Both the position numbers and the translations under genes were made by a program. DNA of 64,000 nucleotides from an uncultured Dorea sp. (GTDB taxonomy: Bacteria; Bacillota; Clostridia; Lachnospirales; Lachnospiraceae), in contig NZ_CAKRAH010000003.1 of the NCBI RefSeq assembly GCF_934294775.1, forward strand, positions 1 through 64,000, written 5' to 3'. The notes under the pieces are model-generated. The model had not been told where the DNA came from and did no database searches. It was given only the letters and a program-made list of their open reading frames with translations. Positions 43,530 through 52,036 of the stretch are shown piece by piece (within the stretch, counting starts at the first letter, position 1; the number at the start of each line of letters is the position of its first letter).

Positions 43530-44915
43530 TCAATACAGACTCGCTTTTTCCAGAATAACACCAAGTATCTTTCCATACGTCCTTTCCGGTACTGTCTTTC
43601 CTGCTGTCACTTTATAACTGCAGATTTCTTCTCCGTCCAGTTCATACGAAACATTTCCCATTACCATTCCCTTTTTTACAGGTGCCTTCTTTTTCTCCTG
43701 TATCGTAACATTTTTTTCAATTCTTTCTCCGTCCCGCATCAGGATATGTGTCTGCTGTCCATTCTCTTCTATCTCCAGCGGAACATTTACGCTGCTGCAA
43801 TATGGTCTGCATGCATCAAAGCCATCCAGTACCGTAAGACACGGAAGGTCTTCTGTCTTTTCCGGTCCGGTCTCTTTATACTGATAATGCTCTATGCCAT
43901 ATTGCATCAGCTGCATCGTATCTTTCCATTTGTATCCTTTGTTACCCGGCCATCCACATGCCAGAAGTGATACGATGAACACCCGGTCATCCCTTATCAC
44001 CGCCCCTACATAACAGTATCCGGCATCCCCTGTAAATCCTGTTTTTCCGCTGACTGCACCTTCCATCATATCCAGAAATGCATTGTGATTCCGGCATGAA
44101 AAGTTCCTTTTCTGATCCACATTCTGGAACTGATAGCTTCTGGTACCGGTAATCGTAAGAAATTCCCCACTTGCTTCCGACTGTGTCATACAGTACCGCA
44201 TAATTAACGCCAGTTCTCTTGCAGTCGTCGCATGGATTCCTGTATCATCCTTTGCATCCAGTCCGTTCGGAGTGATAAAATGTGTATTCTTGCATCCAAG
44301 TGCCCTTGCTTTTTGATTCATCATCTGTGCAAATTGCGCTACACTTCCTGCAACCCCTTCTGCCACAGCGACTGCACTGTCATTATGTGATTCCAGCATC
44401 AGCGAATATAACAAATCCTGCAGATAATACTTTTCTCCCTCCTGCATTCCCAGACGTACTTTCGGCTGCGCTGCCGCCTCTTTGGATACCGTTATGATCT
44501 GATCCGGGTGCTCCTTTAGGAATTCAAGTGCCAGAATACAGGTCATTATCTTCGTTGTGCTTGCCATCGGACGGATCGTATCTGCTTCTTTTCCATACAG
44601 CACTCTTCCGCTTTTCCCATCCAGAAGCACCGCTGACCTGGCATAGAGCTGATCTGGTTCATCTTCAAACTTCCTGGTAGTTCTTTGTGCCTGCACGGTC
44701 GTTTCTTTTTCTATTTCTTTTACTGCTTCTTCTGTGTTAATATCAACATCTGCCGCCTGCTCTTTTTGCTGCTGATATCCGCTATAGGAAGCAACTGTAC
44801 CCACTATCAGCAGCCATAATAATGTCAGAACTAACCTTCTCATTCTTTTGCCGTTTTTATGGATTCCCGGATATTTTTCTTTCATGAGTAGTCCTGTTAT
44901 CTTCTCTCTGTCCAT
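43530..44915 (-). CDS. D-alanyl-D-alanine carboxypeptidase (PBP5/DacF family), membrane-anchored
   Basis: 461-residue serine peptidase S11 that trims the terminal D-Ala of peptidoglycan stem peptides. An N-terminal membrane helix (about residues 26-46) comes after a basic cytoplasmic start. The catalytic motifs are SxxK in MASTTKIMT (near residue 120), SxN in ESHNDSAVAV and KTG in SGKTGFTGDAG. It lies after scpB on the same strand. The ATG follows GGAGTGCAGAT. Whether it is vegetative or sporulation-specific cannot be told. Confidence 0.9.
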   Translation of the reverse strand: MDREKITGLLMKEKYPGIHKNGKRMRRLVLTLLWLLIVGTVASYSGYQQQKEQAADVDINTEEAVKEIEKETTVQAQRTTRKFEDEPDQLYARSAVLLDGKSGRVLYGKEADTIRPMASTTKIMTCILALEFLKEHPDQIITVSKEAAAQPKVRLGMQEGEKYYLQDLLYSLMLESHNDSAVAVAEGVAGSVAQFAQMMNQKARALGCKNTHFITPNGLDAKDDTGIHATTARELALIMRYCMTQSEASGEFLTITGTRSYQFQNVDQKRNFSCRNHNAFLDMMEGAVSGKTGFTGDAGYCYVGAVIRDDRVFIVSLLACGWPGNKGYKWKDTMQLMQYGIEHYQYKETGPEKTEDLPCLTVLDGFDACRPYCSSVNVPLEIEENGQQTHILMRDGERIEKNVTIQEKKKAPVKKGMVMGNVSYELDGEEICSYKVTAGKTVPERTYGKILGVILEKASLY

Positions 44916-45063
44916 ATCTGCACTCCAAAGACTTCCGTCATAAAAACATATGTCGCAGACAATAAAAAAATCACTTTATCACAGACTTTCTGTACGTTTT
45001 CCCATCAGGCCCCAAAAAAGCCCCGGCATACATGCCAGTCTCATGATAAAATGATCTTTTATT

Positions 45064-45642
45064 CTAAATATCCAGTTTTAATTCCACTTCTTCCTCTGCT
45101 TCTTCCTTAAATGTCTCTACCTGTTCCGGATTCGGACTTGGCAGATCATCCAGGGACGGGATACTAAACCTTCGTAAGAATTCTTCCGTTGTTCCAAATA
45201 AAATCGGCTTTCCTGGAGCATCCAGTCTTCCTCTTTCACAGACAAGATTATACTCCACAAGCTTATTCACTGCGTGATCCGATTTTACTCCCCTGATCTT
45301 TTCAATCTCCAGCTTTGTTACCGGCTGCTTATAGGCAATGATCGAAAGCGTCTCCAGAAGTATATCCGTAAGCGCATGCTTTTTTGGCTGTGTCGCAACA
45401 CGGATCAGATATTCATACGTCTCTTTCTTCGTGCACATCTGAAATGAATCTTCCAGCTCTATAATGCGGACACCTCTGTCCTCGGATTCATATTTGTCCA
45501 TCATTCTATGTATTAATTTTCTGGTCGTATCTACATCTTGTTCGATTGCTTTTGCAATCTTGCCGACTTCCACCGAATCCCCCATCGTAAAGAGAATCGA
45601 TTCGATGATTCCTTCCATCTGTTTTATTTTTAATCTTCCCAT
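45064..45642 (-). CDS. scpB: segregation and condensation protein B
   Basis: Winged-helix (kite) partner of the SMC condensin. It is 192 residues with MEGIIESILFTMGD at the start and LSIIAYKQPVTKLEIEKIRGV in the middle, and an acidic C-terminus. It follows scpA by 15 bases in the usual order. Confidence 0.95.
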   Translation of the reverse strand: MGRLKIKQMEGIIESILFTMGDSVEVGKIAKAIEQDVDTTRKLIHRMMDKYESEDRGVRIIELEDSFQMCTKKETYEYLIRVATQPKKHALTDILLETLSIIAYKQPVTKLEIEKIRGVKSDHAVNKLVEYNLVCERGRLDAPGKPILFGTTEEFLRRFSIPSLDDLPSPNPEQVETFKEEAEEEVELKLDI

Positions 45643-45657
45643 ATTATCATCCTATAA

Positions 45658-46407
45658 TTATGCTTCTACTTTTGATGTGATTATAATCTCATCAAACGGC
45701 TGATCCTGTTCTATAAAGATCACCCCTTCTTTCATAAGCTGCAAAATTGCCAGAAATGTAACCACGATCTGCACTTTCGAGCTCTGACGCTTTAACAATG
45801 TCCGGAAGCCGAATTTTCTGTGTGTTCTGGCATATTCTGTCACATATTCAAGTTTATCCGGAAGCGTCACTTCTTCTTTTTCAATCTTTCCAAACTTGCT
45901 TCTTACCGGATCCAGTTTATTTTCCTGACGTCTCATGACCTCTTTGAAAATGCGGTTCAGGTGTACCAGTGTCAGATCACCCAGAAGTGCATCCAGATCC
46001 ACCGGCGGCACATAACTTTTCACCTCATCCGGGATTGTAGATGCTTTATACATCACCCGGTCACCATCCAGTTCCCGGTCCCGCAGTTCATAGGACATGA
46101 ACTTGTACATCTTATATTCCAGAAGCTGCTCTACCAGTTCCTGGCGCGGATCTTCTTCTTCTCCTTCTTCATTGACTTCTTTTGGAAGAAGCATCCGGCA
46201 CTTGATGTCCAGAAGCGTCGCTGCCATGACAAGAAACTCACTCATGATGTTCATGTCTTCTTTTTGCATGGCTCTTATGTACTCCATATACTGGTTCGTG
46301 ATCTCTACGATCGGGATATCATATATATCTATTTTATTTTTTTCAATCAAATGCAGCAACAGATCCAGTGGACCTTCAAACACCTGCAGTTTTACCGGAA
46401 TCCCCAT
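45658..46407 (-). CDS. scpA: segregation and condensation protein A
   Basis: Kleisin that closes the SMC ring. VKLQVFEGPLDLLLHLIEKN is the diagnostic N-terminal segment, with the C-terminal winged helix around VVTFLAILQLMKEGVI. The ATG (MGIPVKLQ) follows GGAGGATATAT and gives 249 residues; the longer frame upstream has no ribosome site. Confidence 0.95.
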   Translation of the reverse strand: MGIPVKLQVFEGPLDLLLHLIEKNKIDIYDIPIVEITNQYMEYIRAMQKEDMNIMSEFLVMAATLLDIKCRMLLPKEVNEEGEEEDPRQELVEQLLEYKMYKFMSYELRDRELDGDRVMYKASTIPDEVKSYVPPVDLDALLGDLTLVHLNRIFKEVMRRQENKLDPVRSKFGKIEKEEVTLPDKLEYVTEYARTHRKFGFRTLLKRQSSKVQIVVTFLAILQLMKEGVIFIEQDQPFDEIIITSKVEA

Positions 46408-46443
46408 ATATATCCTCCAACTGTCAAATCTGCGTAAAATACT

Positions 46444-46469
46444 GCTGTTTATATGCTGTACAAACTGTA
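46444..46469 (+). repeat. 31-bp palindromic repeat, degenerate copy
   Basis: GCTGTTTATATGCTGTACAA followed by ACTGTA matches the inner 26 bases of the copy at 46588 at 20 of 26 positions, in the same orientation, 145 bases away. Confidence 0.4.
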
Positions 46470-46587
46470 GAAGCAAGTCCTCTTATTCTTACATTTCACA
46501 TCACATTCTTACAACGCTTTGATGACCTAAATATTATACAGGAGATACCAGAATTACTCAAGGATTTTCCTCTCTTTTCTCTATAGA

Positions 46588-46618
46588 GTTACTGTTCACA
46601 TGCTGTGCAAATAGTAAC
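46588..46618. repeat. 31-bp palindromic repeat, copy 2
   Basis: Arms GTTACT...AGTAAC around TGTTCACATGCTGTGCAA. The stem extends to TAGAGTTACT/AGTAACTCTA and includes the stop codon of the phosphoesterase gene. It has no T-run, so it is probably not a standard terminator. 27 of 31 positions equal copy 1 at 2351. Confidence 0.6.
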
Positions 46619-46619
46619 T

Positions 46620-47492
46620 CTATGACGATTTTAATTCCAATACGATCAGTTCCGGCCAGTTCCAGAGTCTTATCGGAACGGAATGTGTGCCAAGTCCTCT
46701 GCTTACTATCACAGTACTATCTTTTTCATGGTAAATTCCCCCTGAATATTTTGGAAAAAGTGTAAAATTCGGAGCGATCACGCCGCCAATTTTCGGAAGC
46801 TGTACCACACATCCATGGTAATGCCCGCTAAGAGTCAGATCCGCACCCCAGTGAACGTATTCTTTTATATATCCCGGGTGATGTGCAAGCAGCACCTGAT
46901 AGTTTCCGTCTGGTTTTCCAATCTTTTCCGTAATTTCTTCTTCCGGAAGTGCCTTTTTACCAAAACGCGCATACGCCCATAACGGTATTTCAAGTCCGGT
47001 CAGTGTAAGTTTCTGTCCTTTTAACATCACTGTCACGGAAGCATTCTCAAGCATGTGAATTCCTGCTTTTTCAAGTTCATTTTTGTATGTTTTATAAGAC
47101 TGTTTGTAACATTCCGGTTTTTCTTTTAACTTCTGCTCATGATTGCCATTCGCATAATATACCGGACAGATTTCAGGAAGTCTTCTTAAAAAATGCAGCG
47201 TTTCTTTATAAGAAGTTCCATCCTTACGTATCAGCATATCCCCTCCGATCAAGATCATATCCGGATTGTTTTCTACAATCTTTTTCCATAATTTTTCATT
47301 GTCTTTTCCATATACCCGGTTATGCAGATCACTGAGGAAAATAACTTTTCCGGTACCTGTCATTTTATCCAGTTCAGGTGATGATATCTGATATGTTGTC
47401 ACATGAAAATCCTTTAGTTCCCGTCTTATCTCAATCAGGCAGTATACTCCAAATATAGCTGCCAGTACTATTATCATCCATACTATTTTCAC
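46620..47492 (-). CDS. metallophosphoesterase, YkuE/YaeI-like
   Basis: Calcineurin-like phosphoesterase anchored by one N-terminal helix (about residues 2-22). Two-metal motifs in order are FLSDLHNR, LIGGDML, YANGNHEQ, LLAHHPGY and LSGHYHGC. Family members act on membrane or UDP-linked substrates, but the substrate here is unknown. I choose the GTG start (MKIVWMIIV) 10 bases after GGAG; the ATG 21 bases upstream lacks a site. It gives 290 residues. Confidence 0.82.
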   Translation of the reverse strand: MKIVWMIIVLAAIFGVYCLIEIRRELKDFHVTTYQISSPELDKMTGTGKVIFLSDLHNRVYGKDNEKLWKKIVENNPDMILIGGDMLIRKDGTSYKETLHFLRRLPEICPVYYANGNHEQKLKEKPECYKQSYKTYKNELEKAGIHMLENASVTVMLKGQKLTLTGLEIPLWAYARFGKKALPEEEITEKIGKPDGNYQVLLAHHPGYIKEYVHWGADLTLSGHYHGCVVQLPKIGGVIAPNFTLFPKYSGGIYHEKDSTVIVSRGLGTHSVPIRLWNWPELIVLELKSS

Positions 47493-47559
47493 GTAATATT
47501 TTCTCCTTTTCATTGTTCAGCCTATCAATAAATATAAATTGCTTATCTGTAAAGGCATA

Positions 47560-47602
47560 TGTTCACTGGTAGGAATTTTCTGAACTGAAAATTCCGTATG
47601 AT
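47560..47602 (-). repeat. 43-bp intergenic repeat, copy 2
   Basis: Reverse complement matches 18700-18742 at 41 of 43 positions, with the same GGAATTTTC/GAAAATTCC hairpin core. It lies between the divergent phosphoesterase and aminopeptidase genes. Confidence 0.8.
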
Positions 47603-47776
47603 GCTATCCTTTTGACACTTACATCATATAATTATTTCTGTTCATTTTCAATCAGTTGTGATAGAATTGTTATTTGAAGGTATATCAATCGTTACTGTTT
47701 ACCCAGTTGCGAAACTCTTATCGCTTTGCTGCAAATGTTACAGTAACTATCAATTCATTATAAGGAGGTTTTTATT

Positions 47777-49564
47777 ATGAATATACCAGAAAGAATCTCC
47801 GCTCTTCGCGCATTAATGGAAGAACGAGGATATGATGTCTACATGGTTCCTACTGATGATTTTCATCAGAGTGAATATGTCGGCGATCATTTCAAAGTGA
47901 GAGAATATATTACAGGATTTACAGGTTCTGCGGGAACTGCCGTATTTACAAAAGACGAAGCTGGGCTTTGGACAGACGGCAGATATTTTCTTCAGGCCGA
48001 CCAGCAGTTAGCCGGAACCGGTTTGAAACTTTTCAAAATGGGAGAACCGGGTGTTCCTACAGTAGAAGAATTTATCGCTTCCGCCCTGCCGGAAGGTGGT
48101 ACTCTTGGATTCGACGGCCGTGTCGTTGCTATCGAAGAAGGTGCCGCTCTGGAAGAGGCTGCTGCATCTAAGCATGCAAAGATCAATTATTCTGAAGATC
48201 TGGTTGGTAAAGTATGGACCGACCGTCCTTCTCTTTCTGAAAAACCTGCTTTTGCACTTGGCGAAGAATATACAGGTGAAAGCACAGAAAGCAAACTTGC
48301 ACGTGTCCGCGAAGCTATGAAAGCTGCCGGCGCCGATGTACATGTAATTGCAGCACTTGACGATGTATGCTGGATTACAAACTTGCGTGGAGACGATGTG
48401 GATTTCTTCCCATTATTACTGTCTTATGCGGTCATCACAATGGATGAGATGAAACTTTACATCGATGAGCGTAAATTAAATGACGAGATGAAAGCTGCTC
48501 TTGCAAAGAACAACATCACTATCCATCCATACAATGCAATCTATGAAGATCTTAAGAACTTAGATACTGCATCTACTGTTCTGGTAGACCCGAACCGTCT
48601 GAACTATGCACTGTTCAACAATATTCCGGACGGTGCAAAAGTTGTAAAGCAGGTAAACCCTACAATTGCAATGAAGGCAAAGAAAAATGACGTCGAGATC
48701 AAGAACATCATCAATGCTCATAAAAAAGATGCCGTAGCCATGACAAAATGGATGTACTGGCTGAAGACCAACATTGGTAAAATTGAGATTACAGAGCTTA
48801 GTGCTGCCGCAAAACTGGAATCATTCCGTAAAGAACAGGAAGGATACTTATGGCAGAGCTTTGAACCTATCTGTGCATCCGGTGAACACGGTGCGATCGT
48901 CCACTATGAACCAACTCCGGAAACCGATATTCCAGTTACACAGAACGGATTATTCCTGTCTGACACAGGCGGAGGATATCTGGAAGGTTCTACTGACATC
49001 AGCCGTACTTTTGCATTCGGTGAGATCACACAGCGTATGAAAGAGGACTTTACAACCGTATTACAGTGTAATTTTAACCTTGCACATGCTGTATTCCTTG
49101 AGGGAACTACCGGTTATAATCTGGACGTGCTTGCAAGAATGCCAGCATGGAGACGTGGCATCAACTTTAACCACGGCACCGGACATGATGTCGGATATCT
49201 GATGAACATCCACGAAGCTTCCTGCGGTTTCCGTTGTGCAATCCGTGAAAAAGAACAGGCTCCTTTGATGGATGGACTTGTAATTACAGACGAACCTGGT
49301 ATCTATATCGAAGGAAGCCACGGTGTTCGTACCGAGAATGAACTTCTCGTAAGAAAAGGTCCTAAGAATGAATATGGACAGTTCCTGTACTTTGAACCTA
49401 TCACATATGTTCCGATCGATCTGGATGCAATCATTCCTGAAATGCTGACAGATCAGGAACGTGAGCAGTTGAATGAGTATCATAAAAAGGTTTATGAGAT
49501 TGTAGCTCCGCATCTTAGTGATGAGGAACGGGAGTGGTTGAAGGTTTATACCAGAAGTATTTAA
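47777..49564 (+). CDS. pepP: Xaa-Pro aminopeptidase (M24B)
   Basis: 595-residue metallopeptidase removing N-terminal residues before proline. Two creatinase-like N-terminal domains (first with GFTGSAGTAVF and LWTDGRYFLQA) precede the pita-bread domain. Its metal ligands lie in LSDTGGGYLEGSTDISRTF (two Asp), FNHGTGHDVGY (His), DEPGIYIEG and RTENELLV (two Glu). It resembles the long eukaryotic-type aminopeptidase P with a C-terminal extension. The ATG follows AAGGAGGTTTTTATT. It is a single plus-strand gene ending at a bidirectional terminator. Confidence 0.93.
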   Translation: MNIPERISALRALMEERGYDVYMVPTDDFHQSEYVGDHFKVREYITGFTGSAGTAVFTKDEAGLWTDGRYFLQADQQLAGTGLKLFKMGEPGVPTVEEFIASALPEGGTLGFDGRVVAIEEGAALEEAAASKHAKINYSEDLVGKVWTDRPSLSEKPAFALGEEYTGESTESKLARVREAMKAAGADVHVIAALDDVCWITNLRGDDVDFFPLLLSYAVITMDEMKLYIDERKLNDEMKAALAKNNITIHPYNAIYEDLKNLDTASTVLVDPNRLNYALFNNIPDGAKVVKQVNPTIAMKAKKNDVEIKNIINAHKKDAVAMTKWMYWLKTNIGKIEITELSAAAKLESFRKEQEGYLWQSFEPICASGEHGAIVHYEPTPETDIPVTQNGLFLSDTGGGYLEGSTDISRTFAFGEITQRMKEDFTTVLQCNFNLAHAVFLEGTTGYNLDVLARMPAWRRGINFNHGTGHDVGYLMNIHEASCGFRCAIREKEQAPLMDGLVITDEPGIYIEGSHGVRTENELLVRKGPKNEYGQFLYFEPITYVPIDLDAIIPEMLTDQEREQLNEYHKKVYEIVAPHLSDEEREWLKVYTRSI

Positions 49565-49607
49565 ATTGGCTGTTTCATTCACCACTTGAGATACCCCGTA
49601 CCTCCAT

Positions 49608-49655
49608 AAAAAGCAACCAGGTCTGCGAATGCACTGAAAGACCTGGTTGCTTTTT
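49608..49655. terminator. bidirectional terminator between pepP and dacF-like gene
   Basis: AAAAAGCAACCAGGTCT and AGACCTGGTTGCTTTTT are perfect 17-bp arms with a 14-base loop; the A- and T-runs serve both strands. Confidence 0.92.
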
Positions 49656-49749
49656 ATTCCGTGTGTATCGAATGCGTAAGATATGCTGAATGAAACGGAG
49701 GGCGTAACCGTGAATGTCTCCTCCGGAAGATTTATATTCAACACCAATT

Positions 49750-50964
49750 TTACAATGCATACTGTTCTAATATATTTTCCAGTGAAATCTTATAATTTAT
49801 TTTTTTCACACTCTCCTGTGTAACGATATCTCTCGTTCCAATCTTTTTTCCGTTTAAATAGTACACGCTTTCTCCTACTTTTTCTCCTTTTTTCAGTGGT
49901 GCTTTTATATCTGATTGCATCCTGGTTTTTCTTTTTATTTTGGTCAGGTCTGCGCCTTTTGTGTCTACGTATCTGAAGATGTCTTTTTGCTGCACGTTTA
50001 CCTGCCTTTCTGCGCCTCCTTTTACCTTAGCCGGCGGTATCTGCTTTTTGTTTTTTTCTTCGTATTTCTGACATTTTCCAAATCCGTAATTCAATAATGT
50101 AATGGCATCTCTGACTCTGGCTTTGCTGTCATCTGCTGCCATGATCACGGCAATCAGGTCGATATCATCTTTCCTTCCGGTTGCGGATACGCAGAACTTG
50201 GCTTTACTTGTAGATCCTGTCTTTAACCCTGTTGCATATTCGTATTGGCGGATCAGTTTGTTTGTATTGGTGAGTCCAAATTCTGACTCTCCTTTTTTCG
50301 TTTTGTGCGTGATATTTTCCATCCAGATATTACAGTAATCAAAGATTTTTGGATATGTAGTGATCAGTTCTCTAGACATCAACGAAATGTCTCTTGCTGT
50401 TGTCAGATGACCATCCGCATCCAGACCATTACAGTTTGCAAAATGCGTATTCTTCATGCCAAGATTTTTTGCACGTTGATTCATCTTTTTGACAAATTCT
50501 TCTTCATTTCCACAGATATACTCGGCCATTGTTACACAGGCATCATTCGCACTGGCTACAGAGATACATTTGATCAGTGTGTTTACCGTCTGCGTCTCCC
50601 CAGGCTCCAGAAATACCTGTGAACCGCCCATGGATGCTGCATATTCGGATGTTGTCACTTCGTCTTCTAACTTGATCTGTCCGCTTTTCAGTGCATCAAA
50701 TATTAGCAGCAATGTCATAACTTTCGTTACGCTTGCCGGCGGTAATTTTTCATCCGGATTTTTCTCATATATAATCTGTCCAGTCGATGCTTCCATAAGA
50801 ATAGCGGATGGTGCACTGATCTGTTCTTGTTCATTTTTCTTACTTTCCGTACTATTTTCTTGTGAATTCCCTGATTCGTTCTCTTCCATCGGAACTGCAT
50901 ACACTGGTTGTAAAAAAAGCACAAAGCACATTAAGATTGCACTGATACCTCGTCTATACCGCAT
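49750..50964 (-). CDS. D-alanyl-D-alanine carboxypeptidase (DacF/PBP5 family)
   Basis: 404-residue S11 peptidase with an N-terminal signal peptide ending near LFLQPVYA (residue 23) and a Ser/Glu-rich linker. Catalytic motifs are SxxK in PASVTKVMT, SxN in VASANDACV and KTG in LKTGSTSKAK. The C-terminal beta domain ends in a possible amphipathic anchor (YKISLENILEQYAL). It is most like DacF of spore formers. It is separate from the other S11 gene at 43.5 kb. Confidence 0.92.
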   Translation of the reverse strand: MRYRRGISAILMCFVLFLQPVYAVPMEENESGNSQENSTESKKNEQEQISAPSAILMEASTGQIIYEKNPDEKLPPASVTKVMTLLLIFDALKSGQIKLEDEVTTSEYAASMGGSQVFLEPGETQTVNTLIKCISVASANDACVTMAEYICGNEEEFVKKMNQRAKNLGMKNTHFANCNGLDADGHLTTARDISLMSRELITTYPKIFDYCNIWMENITHKTKKGESEFGLTNTNKLIRQYEYATGLKTGSTSKAKFCVSATGRKDDIDLIAVIMAADDSKARVRDAITLLNYGFGKCQKYEEKNKKQIPPAKVKGGAERQVNVQQKDIFRYVDTKGADLTKIKRKTRMQSDIKAPLKKGEKVGESVYYLNGKKIGTRDIVTQESVKKINYKISLENILEQYAL

Positions 50965-51017
50965 CGTTTCTGGTTCCTCGCTGATATCTTTTCGATTATT
51001 ATTATCTTACTCAGAGT

Positions 51018-51075
51018 AATTGTGCATTATTCCATTCTCTAATAAAATGTACGGAATAAAATTGTACATTATTCC
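51018..51075 (+). repeat. spaced direct repeats upstream of hicB
   Basis: AATTGTGCATTATTCC (51018-51033) recurs as AATTGTACATTATTCC (51060-51075), 15 of 16 identical and 42 bases apart, about four helical turns. Between them lies GGAATAA in inverse orientation, making TACGGAATAA/TTATTCCGTA a 10-bp palindrome. It sits just upstream of the hicB -35, and between hicB and the divergent carboxypeptidase. Confidence 0.6.
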
Positions 51076-51084
51076 GTAACGCTA

Positions 51085-51113
51085 TTGTTTTCCCCTGCCA
51101 AAAATCATATAAT
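51085..51113 (+). promoter_or_regulatory. sigma-A promoter for hicB
   Basis: TTGTTT, 17 bases, TATAAT on the plus strand, about 26 bases before the ATG. Confidence 0.65.
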
Positions 51114-51145
51114 AGACAGGAACAATTTTGAAAGGATGACGAATT

Positions 51146-51424
51146 ATGAAATTTATATACCCTGCAGTATTTCACAAAACAGAGGATGGTCATTATAAAG
51201 GATATTTCCCAGATCTGGAATGTTGTTATGGTGAAGGTGAGACTTTAGATGATGCTATTGAAAGTGCCAACGAAGCAGCTCGTGACTGGATCACACTGGA
51301 GCTTTCTGAAGACGACCCTTTAATCCCTTACGTATCCGATATTGAAGACATCGAAGTAAAAGAAGGCGAGATCGTTCGTAATATTTCTATGAATATCCGT
51401 TTCTACGAAGGCTGGGACGAATAA
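51146..51424 (+). CDS. HicB-family protein without adjacent HicA
   Basis: 92-residue protein with the HicB fold: YPAVFHKTEDGHYKGYFPDL then GEGETLDDAIESANEAARDW, normally the antitoxin half of HicAB. The C-terminus (KEGEIVRNISMNIRFYEGWD) shows no helix-turn-helix or ribbon-helix-helix DNA-binding domain. No HicA-sized frame precedes or follows it on the plus strand. It may be a solitary regulator or remnant antitoxin. The ATG follows AAAGGATGACGAATT. Confidence 0.85.
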   Translation: MKFIYPAVFHKTEDGHYKGYFPDLECCYGEGETLDDAIESANEAARDWITLELSEDDPLIPYVSDIEDIEVKEGEIVRNISMNIRFYEGWDE

Positions 51425-51527
51425 CAGCATAGCTGATCAGAGCAGCAATATAGATCCTGCAAACAACATACATCCGAAAAGCATTTTTTCATCAGAAAAA
51501 TCTTCCAGATTATGAAAACACTTCTAG

Positions 51528-51555
51528 TGTAAAAAATATATTTCTCCACATACTA
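51528..51555 (+). promoter_or_regulatory. sigma-G-like promoter of the spore protein gene
   Basis: CATACTA at 51549-51555 fits the forespore sigma-G -10 (CATNMTA), with TGTAAA 15 bases upstream as a weaker -35. It is about 55 bases before the spore-protein ATG. Confidence 0.4.
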
Positions 51556-51610
51556 TGGATGTAACAACAAGGAAAAAGTTACAGAAGTTACAAAAAGGAG
51601 GAGTATAAAA

Positions 51611-51817
51611 ATGGCAAATCGTTCATCAAACAAAGCAGCAGTACCAGAAGCAAAGGGTGCATTAGACAAATTCAAGTATGAGGTGGCAAGTGAACTGGGT
51701 GTTCCATTATCAGACGGTTATAATGGCGACCTGACATCCAGACAGAACGGATCTGTCGGCGGCTATATGGTTAAGAAAATGATCGAACAGCAGGAAAAAC
51801 AGATGGCTGGTAAATAA
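51611..51817 (+). CDS. small acid-soluble spore protein, alpha/beta type
   Basis: 68-residue DNA-coating protein that protects spore DNA and is degraded by GPR on germination. KFKYEVASELGVPL includes the GPR cleavage context (E before VAxELG), and GDLTSRQNGSVGGYMVKKMI is the second DNA-binding signature. The ATG follows AAAGGAGGAGTATAAAA. It is monocistronic with a strong terminator. Confidence 0.95.
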   Translation: MANRSSNKAAVPEAKGALDKFKYEVASELGVPLSDGYNGDLTSRQNGSVGGYMVKKMIEQQEKQMAGK

Positions 51818-51906
51818 TCAGTATCTTACAGATGCATTTCAAGACAAAAGGATTCTTGAAATACCGTATCTGAAGCAACATTGAGTTCAACTTCGAATCA
51901 AAAAAC

Positions 51907-51947
51907 ATCGACACATGACATTTATCCAAAGACTGTCATGTGTCGAT
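51907..51947. terminator. bidirectional terminator between spore protein and recG
   Basis: ATCGACACATGACA and TGTCATGTGTCGAT form a perfect 14-bp stem. TTCTTTT follows on the plus strand and GTTTTTT on the minus strand. Confidence 0.9.
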
Positions 51948-52036
51948 TCTTTTGTCCTTTCTTTTCTTTCTGCAATATTTTATACTTACCGGTTCCCCAG
52001 TCAGCAAAAATATAACCAGATTTTACATATGAATTT

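Noticed and set aside
44960..45045. 21-codon frame between scpB and the carboxypeptidase gene
   Set aside because: Too short, no convincing ribosome site and no recognisable features.
47612..47632. TTGACA and TATAAT upstream of pepP as a promoter
   Set aside because: The boxes are only 9 bases apart, too close for a sigma-A promoter; the true pepP promoter was not identified.
50965..51145. A hicA toxin gene upstream of hicB
   Set aside because: No plus-strand frame of 50-70 codons exists in this gap, and the 60-codon minus-strand frame there has no HicA features.
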